A DNA stretch of 64,000 bases from Halichoerus grypus. Lineage: Eukaryota > Chordata > Mammalia > Carnivora > Phocidae. Below the pieces are notes generated by a model that ran no database searches, had not been told where the DNA came from, and saw nothing but the letters and a program-made list of their open reading frames with translations. Made by a program: the position numbers and the translations under genes. The DNA lies in contig NC_135719.1 of the NCBI RefSeq assembly GCF_964656455.1, positions 77,471,562-77,535,561 on the forward strand, given 5' to 3'. Position 1 is the stretch's first letter; every line of letters starts with the position of its first letter. This document shows positions 11,506 through 23,493 of this stretch, piece after piece.

Positions 11506-13354
11506 TATAACTAATGAAGTTATTTCCACTAGGCTTCTTGGCTATCTGAGTTCCCTAGGACAAAAATAAATAACAAATATTGATGACATCTGATATACTA
11601 ATGTTTGAAGATATGAAAATCCAAACTCAAAAATAAAGAATTCTTCATTTTAGGAAAGGAATTACTTCAAGGGTTCCTTTAAATAACTACTATATGGCTT
11701 CTAAAAATAAAACTAAGTTTTAAAGAACTCTAAGTCCTCTGATAATGATGGTGTTGGAGAAATAAAGGTGATATACCAACTCTGTCACTGTATTTATAAT
11801 ACTCAGGATTCTCACTCTGCCTGACTTCTCAAATTGGTCTAACGCAGGTCTTAGAATCAGTGACAAAGTGGACACTACACTGGTTAGGATTCTATAGTAC
11901 CATATGCTTTCCAAAAGCTTACCATCTAGTCCTAGGTGACACAGCTTTGAACAGAAGCTTACCCTTTCAGCCCACCAGCAAGAGTGAAAGTACTTGATAT
12001 AACCATAAAGCTCTCTAAGGAAGGTCAGGTGGAATTACAAGGAACAGCCTTTATGTGGGCAAAGAGAACCTTTACAAAGACTTCCAGCTTCGACAATACA
12101 CATGAGGTGTACGTGAAGAGTGAGTGTGGAAGATAGAAAATGTACCCAAGCTTAATAACACCCCTTCTAATAATTCAGTAGTGGCAATTCCCATAACTGA
12201 CATCTGTCCTAGGTATTTGGAGCTTTTTCTCATAAAATTGGCCCAGACCCCTGTGGTGCATCCTTTCAGAAACCAACTCTAGAAAGCAAGAAGAATGGAT
12301 CACTAGTTCCGAATGAATACTTCATTTTAAGTTCCATTTTCCTGGCTCTTCTTTATTTACCCCACAGCCCTTAGAATATGTCCTCAACCACGACACAATG
12401 TCTCTGGGAAATCACAAAGGAGCCTCATAGGCTGACAAGTTCACAGTCTTCATAGAAAGAGAGTATGTCCTAACAGTCACTATCATGGCTGCTATAGAAA
12501 ATGAAATATACCTTTTTTTCTTTCTGAATTTCTCTATTCTCATCTATGAGAGATGACATATTTGGAAGGTCAAGGTGGGTCCTAGGTCCACAGGCTGACA
12601 CAGATCAAACCAAAGATGACCCGTAGTTCAGCTTACAGGACATAAAAAATCTTGCTACTCAATTTCTAGCTTCCATGGATGAACATTTCTAGATGTAGGT
12701 ATCAAGCACTTCGATATTTACCCTAAAACAAAGCAACAGCTAACACTTTGTCTTTGTGAGGAAGATTATACAAGCCACTACAATGATTAATAAAAAAGTT
12801 AGGTTGAGCCAAAAGAACGAAAGATAAGAAAAATCTCTCCTCCTGCTCAACAGTGACCTATAATTAGCTTTCTCACCAGATGTGGGGCCCCAAAAGCCCC
12901 TGAGCATCAAGTATCCACATTGAGCACTACATAATAAGATGTGCCTATCTTTCCAATGCCCCTAACAAGTGGCTTCCCCATCTGTATGGATTGTGTTGAA
13001 GGAAAAGCCAAATACACTCAAGTACCATAAGAGGGTTCTATACTTTATGAGAGAAGGATGATGCTGACATTCTAGAATTTAGAATCTAGAGGATTGCCCC
13101 CCAAATAGTTGGTGAATATTCTGTGTTAACCCTGTACCACCGGAGACAATCTAGTAACCTCTCAGATCAATTATTTTCTGAAACAAGGCCAACATCAAAC
13201 CCTGGCACAGAATTCCAAGATGAGAGTAAATAATTAGACATGGCAAAATAAAAAAGAGAATAGAAGGACCAATCCTCAGATGGGCAATGGAATCATGAGA
13301 TGTTAGAACTGACCTTAGTAAAATAGTGTGTCCATTATGATTAGGTCTGGCTGC
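11506..13354. other. Unassigned sequence, no feature recognised
   Basis: About 1.85 kb of AT-rich sequence with no frame above 70 codons that looks real and no recognisable repeat. Confidence 0.4.
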
Positions 13355-13790
13355 GTGTAACAAAGACCTGGGAATTTATGGCTTAAACAAGATAAGAAGT
13401 TATATCTCCATCAACCAAATGAAGTCGAGACTTGGGCGATCAAAGGCTAGTCTGGGGGCTCCTGCGAGTTTATTGTTCTGTCATTCCTATGAAGTCCCTT
13501 CTTGTCATGCTTCAAGCTGATGACCAGAGCTCCTGCTATCTCATCAAAATCCCAGACAGCAAGATGGAAGAAGACTTGAAGGGGCAAAAAGCATGCATCC
13601 TCTGTTCGTTACATTTTCCCAGAAACCACCATAGGACTTTTCCACTTGTTTCTCTTTGGGCCATAACAGTATCGTATTGCTTTATCAAGCTACAAGGAAT
13701 GTGGGATAATTAATTTCTTCCCAGGTGGCCATGTGCCCAGATAAGAATCAGGGGTTTGAAAGGAAAGAGAATGAATACAGGGTGGGGAAG
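13355..13790. mobile_element. Probable ancient interspersed repeat, family not named
   Basis: 'CCTGGGAATTTATGGCTTAA', GGGGCAAAAAGCATGC, the CCAGAAACCACCATAGGACT stretch and 'GGTGGCCATGTGCCCAGATA' remind me of a common mammalian interspersed repeat, but I cannot name the family or its orientation with confidence. The 93-codon frame at 13432-13713 lies inside it and is probably fortuitous. Confidence 0.35.
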
Positions 13791-13796
13791 CAAGTA

Positions 13797-14118
13797 CCGC
13801 TGACCCCTGAATAACAGGGTTTTGAACTCTGCAGGTTCACTTATATGCAGATTTTTTCAATAAATACCATAAATGTATTTTCTCAGGATTTTCTTAACAT
13901 TTTCTTTTCTCTAGCTTACTGTATTGTAAGTATACAGTATATAATATATATAACATACAAAATATGTATTAATCAACAGTTTATATAATCAGTAAGGTTT
14001 CCAGTCAACAGTAAACCTATTGAGTAATTAAATCTGGGGGGAAGTCGAAAGTTATACAGGGATCTTCAACTGTGTGGGGGTTGGCGCTCCTAACGCTGTG
14101 TTGTTTAAAGGTCAACTG
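13797..14118 (+). mobile_element. Tigger2-like DNA transposon, non-autonomous
   Basis: A 322-bp element bounded by TA on both sides (13795-13796 and 14119-14120), the target duplication of the Tc1/mariner superfamily. The left end CCGCTGACCCCTGAATAACA mirrors the right end, whose complement begins CAGTTGACCTTTAAACAACA, giving terminal inverted repeats. The interior ('CACTTATATGCAGATTTTTT', 'GTAAGTATACAGTATATAAT') fits Tigger2 derivatives. No transposase is encoded. Confidence 0.85.
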
Positions 14119-14120
14119 TA

Positions 14121-14485
14121 CTCTCTCTGACAGATTACCAGAAGGTCCTACTCAAGGGGTAGTTAGTTAATAAGGGTCAGTTTCTAGTGTAGTGATTGTG
14201 CTCACTGAAGTGTGAGTTGTCTCCAATCATTTCAGTGCAATACATGTAACATCCAAACTTCTCAAATTGTAGTTAAAATTAACTTTAGAAAATACATGCC
14301 TTTCAACTTTTTTCTCCAATTCTGAGAGGAGGCAAGTGTGGGATAAATTCCTAGTTTCCAGCATAATGCAAGAACTTTTTAAAATAAATACTGTTAACAC
14401 ATACATACATACATGCGTACAGTCTACTACCTTTCTCAGGGCAAATGGGCATATGTGAAGTTCAACAACAATAACTTCAGGAGTA
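14121..14485. other. Unassigned sequence
   Basis: No gene or repeat recognised except a short (ACAT)n stretch at about 14399-14420. Confidence 0.4.
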
Positions 14486-14489
14486 ACAA

Positions 14490-14605
14490 TTCATTTATTT
14501 AGTAATTTTTTCATTCTTTCATACATTTTTCAGCACAACTATGTGCCAAACACTATTGGGTGCTAATACTATAAATAGATAAGACACACTCCCTGTTGTC
14601 CTTGC
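14490..14605 (-). mobile_element. L2 3'-end remnant
   Basis: 'TTCATTTATTTAGTAATTTT', then 'CAACTATGTGCCAAACACTA' and 'TTGGGTGCTAATACTATAAA', match the inverted L2 3' end (CTACTATGTGCCAGGCACTG type). The following CTCCCTGTTGTCCTTGCTCT extends the match. Confidence 0.65.
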
Positions 14606-14609
14606 TCTT

Positions 14610-15594
14610 GGATTCTGAGTTGAACAAATCAAGAGAGGACTACAAGAAACAGAAAAACATAAAATTTAAAGGAAATTTAAATTCCTTCCCCAAACCTTTA
14701 GAAGGGTTTGCACTCTCCCTTTCTTGCTTTACATGTATATACACATTATGGTATGGTCATGGTGTTGATTTACTTAAAAAAGATTCAGTCCACCTGACAG
14801 CTTATTTGTACTTTATTTATAGCCTGACACCCCAACGTTGGTGAAAACCGTCACACAAACCACCAAAGTTTCCAGGTCTAACACCTGACGGAGACTGTCC
14901 TCTAACACCATCAATAATCTTACAGTGACACGCAATTCACTTCCAGAGGGAGATGAGCTAAACCAAAGCCAAACTGTCATGATCGAGAAAACAGCCTGAC
15001 ATCTGTAGAATGATGCTCAGATTCACACACACACATGCACGCACCCACACCCCAGTACAGTGATACAGAAAAATGCACAATCCCACTAGTACAGTGATAC
15101 TCTCCTTTTAAAGATCACTTTGAAACTCAGTAATGTGGTCTCATGGCAGAGCCAAACTTTGCCTGAATTTCATGGCCTTTCATCCATTGCTCTTTATTAC
15201 TTCATTTTCTTGTCTACACTAATTTTTTTTGAAAGTCAATCTACCCTTATTATTACATATGTCTCTCAAACATGGTATTTTATACCTTAATCTGCCCAAG
15301 TTTTCTTCTTGCAATTAAAAGTTCTCCATCAAGGTTAAATAATTAAAATCTCCAAACACTACAATCTCCTGATGAAACAGATGGCTCAAAGCATACCCTC
15401 AGAGGATACTATGGGGTTTGCTGGAGAAAATGTCTGAACCCCTTTCTATCAACAATATGAGGTTGCCTTTCAATTTGTTGATTACCTGCTACATGTATTC
15501 CAGAGTCTTATAAATTAAGAATTAAGAAATCTGACCTATTGCCTTACCTTTGATTTGTCTGATTATTTTCTCACTGCACCTCAGTTCAGTGAGT
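14610..15594. other. Unassigned sequence with a CA-rich patch
   Basis: Nothing recognised apart from a CA-rich run (15020-15052) and a near-duplicate of AGTACAGTGATAC (15053 and 15089). Confidence 0.4.
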
Positions 15595-15659
15595 CTGTCA
15601 GTAGTGAGGATGTTCTCATTTTTTTACAGCTGTCTTACAGTGTACTTGGCTTTCTTAAA
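15595..15659 (+). repeat. Local duplication, copy 1
   Basis: A 65-base segment starting CTGTCAGTAGTGAGGATG and ending GTACTTGGCTTTCTTAAA. It recurs at 17521-17584 with two substitutions and one single-base length difference; the flanks are unrelated. It does not match a repeat family I know. Confidence 0.9.
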
Positions 15660-17112
15660 CCATCTCTCTGGTACTAATTCATATCTTTGTATAAAATCTA
15701 AATTCACACCTTTAACCGCTGACAGCTCTTCTTCCAGCCTCTACTCTCATTTGTAAGATTCTATAAAGACTTTTTTAAAATCACATAAGGATTTTCCTAA
15801 TAGAATTCATTTCTCATAAACACATTATTCTCCATAAAAATCTCCAACTAAGCAGCTCTCACAAGCACTAGTAACACCCAAGCTGAAGAGAAGAAATCTT
15901 GAGCCAAGTACTTTTATTGAGGTCAACTCATGCAAGCAACACAGAACTTATGAACTTTAGTTTTAACTTCTCCTTCCTCTTGCTTTTCTTTCTTAAACTT
16001 TCTTAATTATGGTTTTTGGGAACATCTAGAATGAGTCTGGTAGGGCAGCAAGTCCCCAGAGAAGCAACATGAGCAGAGGCCTCAAGATAGAAGGGAGTTT
16101 GGTCATTTGAGGAGCAGAAGGCAGGCCAGTATGGCCGATGTGTAGTGAGCGGTGAAGAGGCAAGATGTGACTGAAGAGAAGTTGGGTCATATTCTTCATG
16201 CAGACTCAACATTTTCAACCAATTACCAAGTTCCACTGCTCAACCCTGTATTCCACAATAATAACCAGGCTTAGCGAAACTCAATTAGTCCTACTTACCT
16301 ATTAAACACATCTTACATGAGTACGAAAACACATACTAACTCTCAAGTGACAGATAGCCTTAAACTTTTTACAGATTAAATAAGACAACACAAAACAGTA
16401 AAAAATATTTTTAAAAATAGCAGGGCCAAACTGTCACCTTCATAACACAGAGGGTAGAAGATACAAAAGTTCTCTTTGTCTGCACAGGGTAATAGCTCAT
16501 TCTAACTAACACTGCCATGGCTATAGGCCATCTTCCCAAGCCATTCTTGAGAACCTAGAACCCAAACATGAAGTTAAGGAATTTGGGGAGCTATCACAAC
16601 TGGTAATTAGCTCAGGGAAAAATTTTGTGGGACCACTACGAAATGTTTGGGCACAGACAAATCTCCATACCTATGAACATGCCACTTCTTTCTAATTAAG
16701 ACCCAGAGTCGCCAATCTGGAGAGTGACAGAACTTCAGTGATAGAAGAAGAAATATAGTGAGATAGAATGAACCTGGGGAGGATACCCCTCACCTAATAA
16801 CATGGTGAATCCCTGTCATCTGCTCCAGGTTCGCAGGGGGATAGCGTTCAACCTCTTGGTTTTCTGTTCTTACTCAGTTGCCTATATATTTTTAACCCTG
16901 GTAACTGACATTGGCTATTGAACCCTGTTTCCTAGACTTTAGCTATTTAAGACCACAGTTATTTTGAACAGCACCTTTCTGGAAGCAATCCCTAAATCTG
17001 AACCTTGACCTATGTTTTGACCACATTTAACTTCCAGCATGCCCAGGCCTGCCATTTTATGTATCCTTTTCATGGCTATTTTTTTCTTCACATAGATGGT
17101 AATATTTATTTT
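15660..17112. other. Unassigned sequence, no feature recognised
   Basis: About 1.45 kb. The 77-codon minus frame at 16003-16236 has no supporting features. No repeat recognised. Confidence 0.4.
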
Positions 17113-17298
17113 CTTTTTTTAAAGATTTATTTGAGAGAGAGAGAAAAAGAGAGAGCACATGTGTGAGCGGGGGGAGGGACAGAAAGAGAGGGAGAGAATC
17201 TCAAGCAGACTCCACACTGAGTGTGGAGTCCGATCCAGGGCTTGATCCCAGGATGCTGAGAGTCAGATGCTTCACCAACTGAGCCACCCAGCCGCCCT
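17113..17298 (-). mobile_element. CAN SINE
   Basis: Reads AAAGATTTATTTGAGAGAGA at its left (the inverted tail) and GAGCCACCCAGCCGCCCTT at its right (the inverted tRNA-like head). The body AATCTCAAGCAGACTCCACA marks an older subfamily than the perfect-TSD copies further right. Confidence 0.93.
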
Positions 17299-17520
17299 TG
17301 TTAGTATGTATTTTGATAACAGTTTAGGAGCATTCATCACTTAAATGCAGTACTATGAAGCAGAAATATGCAAACAGCACGTTCAGAAGCCTTAGTATTT
17401 GCTATTACTGAACACGTTTTGATGGGCACTTTTTGGCCCTGGCATTATTTATATAAATGATACATACTGCTTTTATTGGAAAGTCATAAGTTGCCTTGTA
17501 TTTGGTAGATCTGTTTAAGG

Positions 17521-17584
17521 CTGTCAGTAGTGAGGATATTCTCATTATTTACAGCTGTCTTACAGTGTACTTGGCTTTCTTAAA
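17521..17584 (+). repeat. Local duplication, copy 2
   Basis: A 64-base segment matching 15595-15659 at about 95%. The longest identical part (ACAGCTGTCTTACAGTGTAC onward) is over 30 bases. It sits 53 bases upstream of a CAN SINE, but no SINE accompanies copy 1. Confidence 0.9.
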
Positions 17585-17636
17585 AGTTTCCATTCTACAT
17601 CTAGATGACAGAGTGCTGAGTTAAAAAAAAAAATCT

Positions 17637-17839
17637 GGGGGCACCTGGGTGTCTCAGTTGGTTAAGCGTCTGCCTTTGGCTCAGGTCATGATCCTGGGAT
17701 CCTGGGATCCAGCTCCAAGTCAGGCTCCCTGCTCAGCAGGGAGTCTACCTCTCCATCTCCAACTGCTCCCCACCCCCCCACTGCCCCTTCCACCGCTAAT
17801 ACCCTCTTTCTCTCGCACTCTCTCAAATAAAATCTTTTC
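17637..17839 (+). mobile_element. CAN SINE
   Basis: Head GGGGCACCTGGGTGTCTCAG, then TTAAGCGTCTGCCTTTGGCT, with a C-rich middle (CCCACCCCCCCACTGCCCC) and a tail CTCAAATAAAATCTTTTC. The flanks AAAAAATCTG on both sides form the target-site duplication. Confidence 0.93.
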
Positions 17840-17849
17840 AAAAAATCTG

Positions 17850-19320
17850 ATGTATAAAAACACAAAATTATAAGACACAGTAACTTAGTAAGTTGAATAA
17901 CCTATGGATTATACCAAAGGATTCATGAGCTCACATAAACACGGGTATTCTCCCCTTTCCAAAAGTTCACATTGTGCCACTTCACACTTAGAAAAGACCG
18001 AGGTTAGTATGGTAGCAGCTTTTTCTTTTTTTTTTTTTTGTAAAGGCAGAAACCCTCTTCTGATTTCTTTCAGTTAACGAAAAGAGGTACCAATGTAGGT
18101 CATTCAAAGAAGTGAACCGGCATAAAGCAAATGTTAAGAAAGCAGAGATACTCTTCACTTTAAGCCATTTTGGTTTGAGAGAGCTTTCATAGGAACACTC
18201 TACTTGCGGATAGCAGGGGAAACCTGTACTGAGATCCCTTGACATACTTAAAATGTGACTGAATTTCCAAAAGCTTTACTTAAGACTTTTCAGAACCTAT
18301 TGTTAAATGGTAGGAACATCAGTGGATTATCTATAAAGAAACATCTGTTGTTTGGATGCTAACTCCCAAGTCTTTCCAGTTTGAGGTTAGTTTGTGTTTT
18401 ATTGTATACTCAAACAGTTTACTTTTCATGGGTATTATCAAAAGTAGCAACAGTTTTTCAAAGTTTCAAAGCTCAAGGTAGAATTTGTACAAGTGAACAA
18501 TCAGAGGAGTATCTCTAAATCATTGGTTTATCTCTCATGTTTTAGAAGTCGAATGAGGGTAATAAAGATTGGGTTTGTTTTTGCTTTCTTAAAGGAAGAA
18601 TTATCTTCTACATCTTTTTACTATGACTATAGGAGAAACTTTGGCCAAGCAAGGTACCAATGGAATCTGTTTACCAAATTCCATTTGATAAGTCTTAACA
18701 ATCATTTTGACATAATTAACCAGCTTTGCTCCATTTCACGTTTACTCTGTTTCCAGGAAATGCCATTGGGCAGAATTCAGCAAGTTAAGGGCCTAATTTA
18801 TTTTAAGCACTCACATATGCAAATTTAGCCCCAACTGGAGCTTTTCTGGTATTAACCAGATAACATACCTTTTTTTCCTTTGTATCTACCTCTAAAGTAT
18901 AGGTAGGTCTCTTGTTAATAATAGTATTACCATATGTAAAAAAAAGCAGTATTTAAATAATAAATACTATCAAATATGCAGATAATGTTTAAACATCTCC
19001 ATAAAAAGGCTGGGTTTCTCTGGTGGTGTGGGAGGAAAGCAACGAACGAGGAGATTGTTTTTTATAGCTGATGTACTGGTGTATCCAAATCATGATCCAA
19101 ATAAATTCCCCACAATGTCTCTTAAATATCTTTACATTCATAACTTATTTGTTGAGGAAACCAGATCCTTTGACTTGTCAGGTTTTTTTTTTAATTCCTG
19201 GAGTTTACTGATTTGTACTCTCATGTTATCTAATCTGTTCTTTTATTCCTGTATCTCCTATAAAATGGTAGAACTAGAGGCTTGACCAGATTGAAATTCA
19301 TTTTTTTAGAAGGATGCTTT
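17850..19320. other. Unassigned sequence, no feature recognised
   Basis: AT-rich, with a T-run at 18023-18039. Frames of 111 (18493-18828) and 85 codons (19028-19285) on the plus strand have no recognisable protein features. Confidence 0.4.
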
Positions 19321-19345
19321 TAACATCAGACAATTGAAATTTATT

Positions 19346-19470
19346 CTAAATTTTTTTTAAGATATTTATTTGAGAGAGAGAGAGAGACCATGTACACGTG
19401 CAGACTGTGGGGTGAGCAGAGGGAGAGGGATAAGCAGACTCTCCACTGAGCAGGGAGCCTGATGCAGGGC
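19346..19470 (-). mobile_element. CAN SINE, 5' truncated
   Basis: Inverted SINE with its tail on the left and ending at CCTGATGCAGGGC; the tRNA-like head is absent, so reverse transcription or later deletion removed the 5' part. It is flanked by copies of a TAACATCAGA…AATTGAAATTTA target (19321-19343 and 19473-19500). Confidence 0.88.
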
Positions 19471-19500
19471 TTTTAACATCAGAAAATTAATTGAAATTTA

Positions 19501-19693
19501 TTTTTTTTTTTAATTTTTAAAATATTTTATTTATTTACTTGAGAGAGAGCAGAGCTGGGGGTGGGGAGGGGCAGAGGGAGAAGTAGACTCCCCACTAAGC
19601 AGGAAGCCTGATACACGCGCTCGATCCCAGGACCCTGGGATCATGACTTGAGCCAAAGGCAGACACTTAATTGACTGAGCCACCCAGGGCCCC
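19501..19693 (-). mobile_element. CAN SINE
   Basis: Complete inverted copy from a T-rich tail to GAGCCACCCAGGGCCCC. It is flanked by AGAAAATTAATTGAAATTTA (19481-19500) and AGAAAATCAATTGAAATTTA (19694-19713), a 20-base target duplication with one difference. It therefore inserted into the downstream duplication left by the neighbouring SINE at 19346-19470. Confidence 0.95.
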
Positions 19694-20052
19694 AGAAAAT
19701 CAATTGAAATTTAAAAGGACAGAATCCAATTTTGCATAAAGGTGTAATGTTGGTTTTTCAGGTTATCTGGAGGAGGAAAGTATCCCAGACCTACTTTTTG
19801 CCTGAAATTTTTAGGAAATGAGATCCTACAGTTGCTCATCAGTAACATCATTTAGTAGTGAAATTAAAATAAACAAGTTATAAAACAGGAAGGTTTTTTT
19901 AAAATGACTGATAATGTACAACCTGTACTGTCATCAAAAATGACATCATATAAAATCCAAGATGTTAATTGACAAATTTTATTCAGATGAGAACAGGTTA
20001 AATCATGATCACCCAAGGAAATGGTTGTATACTTCTACCCAGTTTTTTGTGG

Positions 20053-20246
20053 GTTTTTTTAAGATTTTATTTATTTATTTGAGAGAGAGTGCACGCGAGC
20101 GAGCGCACAAGCAGGGGGAGCGGGAGAGGGAGAAGCAGGCCTCCCGCTGAGCAGGGAGTCCAATGGGGGGCTCAATTCCAAGACCCCAGGATCATGACTT
20201 GAGCCGAAGGCAGACGCTTAACCAACTGAGCCATCCAGGCGCCTCT
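20053..20246 (-). mobile_element. CAN SINE
   Basis: Inverted copy: TTTTTTTAAGATTTTATTTA at the left, GAGCCATCCAGGCGCC at the right. The GCACGCGAGCGAGCGCACAA patch retains several CpGs, suggesting a fairly young copy. A target duplication is not clear by eye. Confidence 0.93.
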
Positions 20247-20249
20247 ACT

Positions 20250-21894
20250 TGCCTCCAGTTTTGAACCCATTTTGTTTTCTGAGGAAAAAGGGTAGGAAGT
20301 AAAAGAAGAGTCACTTTCCATGCCACTTTCCCATCTCTGTAATTGTGAGATGGAACACAGAGAAGCAGATTCATGCCCAAGGTAAATCCAGAGCTCTGTT
20401 CTAGGAAATTTCAAAAAGTAGTGCATAATTAGAGATTTCTAAAGGGGGAACTACAATGCTCTGGGCTGGCTGCTTTGTGGGCTTTATGGAATGACTCTTA
20501 TCCCTGCAGAGTTCACATGCTGAAGGAAAAGAAAGGGTTAATGCATCTACCACACATGGGTCCCGCACCCCAATACATACACCACCCCAAAGCCTACAGG
20601 CTTGGTCCTTTCATTTCCTCGGCTGAATATGGCAAATGGACAGCCTTCTTTCCTCTCACTAATGCAGGGGGCTTCTAGCACTAAGGGAAGGGAACCTAAA
20701 CTCCTTTCTGCTGCCCCACATGCCTATGTCCAGTGAACTGTATTTGTGTTCTCAGTTAAATTTTAGTGAATGATACCTATTATGCTCATTTCTTATACCT
20801 ATCACTGTGAAGATGTAATATTGTTAAAATGGCCTTTATGTCAGAATTGTAATGGAATTGTAAGGCGGTATTTTGTTACAAAATAAAATTTCAATTTTTA
20901 TCACCCTTTTCAGGAGAAGATGTTAAGATTTTCTCTTTTCTAGTGGTGAATGAGGAAAAAACAGCTATTTGAAATGTCAGTGTTTCTAAGCCCATCATCT
21001 ATTTAAAGCTGTTCAAATGTAATAAGTGCTGGCATTGCCTTCCTTTGGTTTCTTTTGGGAGAGGTCCATCCTGCTGCCAAATGAGAAGATTTTTTTTTTA
21101 AACAGTTATATGTGACATTTAAAAGCTGATAATCCTATTTATAGATATAGTCTTTCAAGGTCTCTAGAGAAAGCTTGGATTATATAGTTTACATATGTTT
21201 TTGGAAACTTTAAAAATTTTTGATAACTTGTATAATACATGGTTAACTTGTCCCTTTGCTTGGTTTGGTTGCTGGGCCTATGATCCCCTAATGGCATGAA
21301 GACCATAAAAGATTGGCTTCCCAGTGCAACACTTAAGCAATGAATAATCATAAACTACATCATCATCACCTAGGTAAAGAAAAAAAATCGCCATGAAATG
21401 GACACCAGAATAAAATGGCAGAGATCAGCATTACGCGGAGGGTCATCAATGTAAAGACAGAGAGCTCACATTTAGACTTCCTAAAGTTCTCAGAGCAGCT
21501 CCACTTATCAAGCACTATGAGCCACAATGTGTGTGTGGCACCAAAGGCCACATGATCTTAACCCAGTAAGATCCAAGATGACCTGTTGGCTCTGGCCCAA
21601 GACTATGAACCAAAGCCCAGAGCTCACTCTCAACTGCCCCTGCCACCCAGTGCCCAGGCAGGACTCCACGGGGGTCAGGGTAGAAAGTCAGCCGGGGAAA
21701 GTGTTTTCATTAACACTGCTAGCACAGCTAACTGGTGACATGTAAAAATCTGTATCTGGCTCAAAAAATCAATGATCATATAATGCCCACCGTGCTGACA
21801 AAGGTAACTAGACATCATGGCTATAAAAGGAAATTCCTCAAGTATACATTTGAGATTTCAGGATCATTTTTTATTTTATAAAGTTTTAAAGACA
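20250..21894. other. Unassigned sequence, no feature recognised
   Basis: About 1.6 kb without a recognised gene or repeat. Frames up to 84 codons are not supported by any protein feature. Confidence 0.4.
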
Positions 21895-22092
21895 GGTGCC
21901 TGGGTGGCTCAGTCATTAAGCGTCTGCCTTTGGCTCAGGTCATGGTCCCAAGGTCCTGGGATCAAGCCCCACATCGGGCTCCGTGCTTGGCGGGAAGCCT
22001 GCTTCTCCCTCTCCCACTCTCCCTGCTTGTGTTCCCTCTCTCACTGTCTCTCTCTCTGTCAAATAAATAAATAAAATCTTAAAAAAAAAAAA
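21895..22092 (+). mobile_element. CAN SINE
   Basis: GGTGCCTGGGTGGCTCAGTC head, CACATCGGGCTCCGTGCTTG body, CTCTGTCAAATAAATAAATA tail followed by a 12-A run. The flanks AAGTTTTAAAGACA and AAGTTTAAAAAAA suggest an A-rich target site. Same subfamily as the next two SINEs. Confidence 0.95.
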
Positions 22093-22379
22093 GTTTAAAA
22101 AAAAACAAAGGATTACCTGACAGATTCAAGGACACTATTCTAGGTCAGTGAATATTCAATGGCACTTTTAAAGGTAAACAATGGGTTTTCTCAAATCTGA
22201 TTGAGGATGCCAAGGGAAAACTGAGATCAGCCTGAAGAATACACCAGGTCAGATCCTCAGACCTAACTTTCAGAGAGAGAGAGAGGAAAGAAGTAAAGTG
22301 AGCCACTGGAACAAAGCTGGGGGTTTTAATTCGGGAAATTTATTTTGGTAAATCAAAGTATGACACACTGAGCTTTTAT

Positions 22380-22628
22380 AGTAGTTAAATGATCAGGCTC
22401 TCAAGTCAGACTATCTGAGTTTAAATTCTGTCTCCACTATTTAGTGGCTGTTGGTCTTTAAGAAAGTTGCTTGAACTTCCTATGCCTCCACTTCCTTCTG
22501 TCAAATGGGGAGAATAATAGTTACTAGCTTCACAGGGTAATGAGGCGTAAACAAGCTGTGCACATAAAGTGTTTTTAACACAGTCACTGGCAGGTAGCAA
22601 ATGCTTAGTGATATTTATTGTAAATCTA
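22380..22628 (+). mobile_element. MIR
   Basis: 'AGGCTCTCAAGTCAGACTAT', 'GAGTTTAAATTCTGTCTCCA', 'CTTCCTTCTGTCAAATGGGG' and 'AATAATAGTTACTAGCTTCA' with 'GGCAGGTAGCAAATGCTTAG' reproduce the full order of MIR from the tRNA-like part to the LINE-like tail. A well preserved ancient SINE. Confidence 0.85.
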
Positions 22629-22889
22629 TTCACCAAACAGTAAGTAGAAACTATGATGCCACTCCATCCTGAGATATTCTATGCCCCCAAAGGACAAGTC
22701 ATGCCAAGGCTCTCCCAAAAATGTCACATAATTCACCGAGAACTCAGGCTGAGCTCCCTATACCAATTTTGGAAAGATATCCCATGCAAAGAAAAAAAAA
22801 AAAAAACCTTTTGCCGTAAGACCACAGGAGTTAAATGAAATTGAAAGGGTGATTGCCAAGTATTGTGATTGTTTGAAAGCTCACATTTG

Positions 22890-23086
22890 GGGTGCCTGAG
22901 TGGCTCAGTCATTAAGCTTCTGCCTTCGGCTCAGGTCATGATCCCAGGGTCCTGGGATCGAGCCCCACATCGGGCTCCCTGCTCCGTGGGAAGCCTGCTT
23001 CTCCCTCTACCAGTCCCTCTGCTTGTGTTCCCTCTCTCACTATGTCTCTCTCTGTCAATTAAATAAATAAAATCTTTAAAAAAAAA
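22890..23086 (+). mobile_element. CAN SINE with perfect target duplication
   Basis: GGTGCCTGAGTGGCTCAGTC head through a CTTTAAAAAAAAAAAA tail. The target-site duplication AAAGCTCACATTTG is identical at 22876-22889 and 23087-23100, so this is a comparatively young insertion. Confidence 0.97.
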
Positions 23087-23287
23087 AAAGCTCACATTTG
23101 CTTTCTACTGTAATAAATTTTTACTGTAATGTTGAATGAGTGAACAAAATGTTAAGGTTAGAAATTCTACCTGATTAATTGCCTTTAAAAACCAATCATC
23201 TATTGCCAGTGATCAAGTGTTGAGCCTAAATTATGAGGACTATAGAAAGAACTGACATTATTCTAAGGCCTTTAAAGTACTTTTCAG

Positions 23288-23479
23288 AGGCGCCTGGGTG
23301 GCTCAGTTGGTTAAGCATCTGCCTTCAGCTCAGGTCATGATCCTGGGGTCCTGGGATCAAGCCCCAAATGGGGCTCCTTGCTCAGCAGGGAGCCTGCTTC
23401 TCCCTCTCCCTCTGCTACTCCCCCTGCTTGTACGCTCTTTCTGTCAAATAAATAAATTAAATCTTTGAAAAAAAAAAAA
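23288..23479 (+). mobile_element. CAN SINE with perfect target duplication
   Basis: AGGCGCCTGGGTGGCTCAGT head, GTCAAATAAATAAATTAAAT tail and a 15-A run. AAAGTACTTTTCAG is repeated exactly at 23274-23287 and 23480-23493. Confidence 0.97.
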
Positions 23480-23493
23480 AAAGTACTTTTCAG

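Noticed and set aside
22890..23086. tRNA gene suggested by the tRNA-like head with A- and B-box-like strings
   Set aside because: It is the tRNA-Lys-derived head of a CAN SINE with poly-A tail and target duplication, as are the other such heads in the window.
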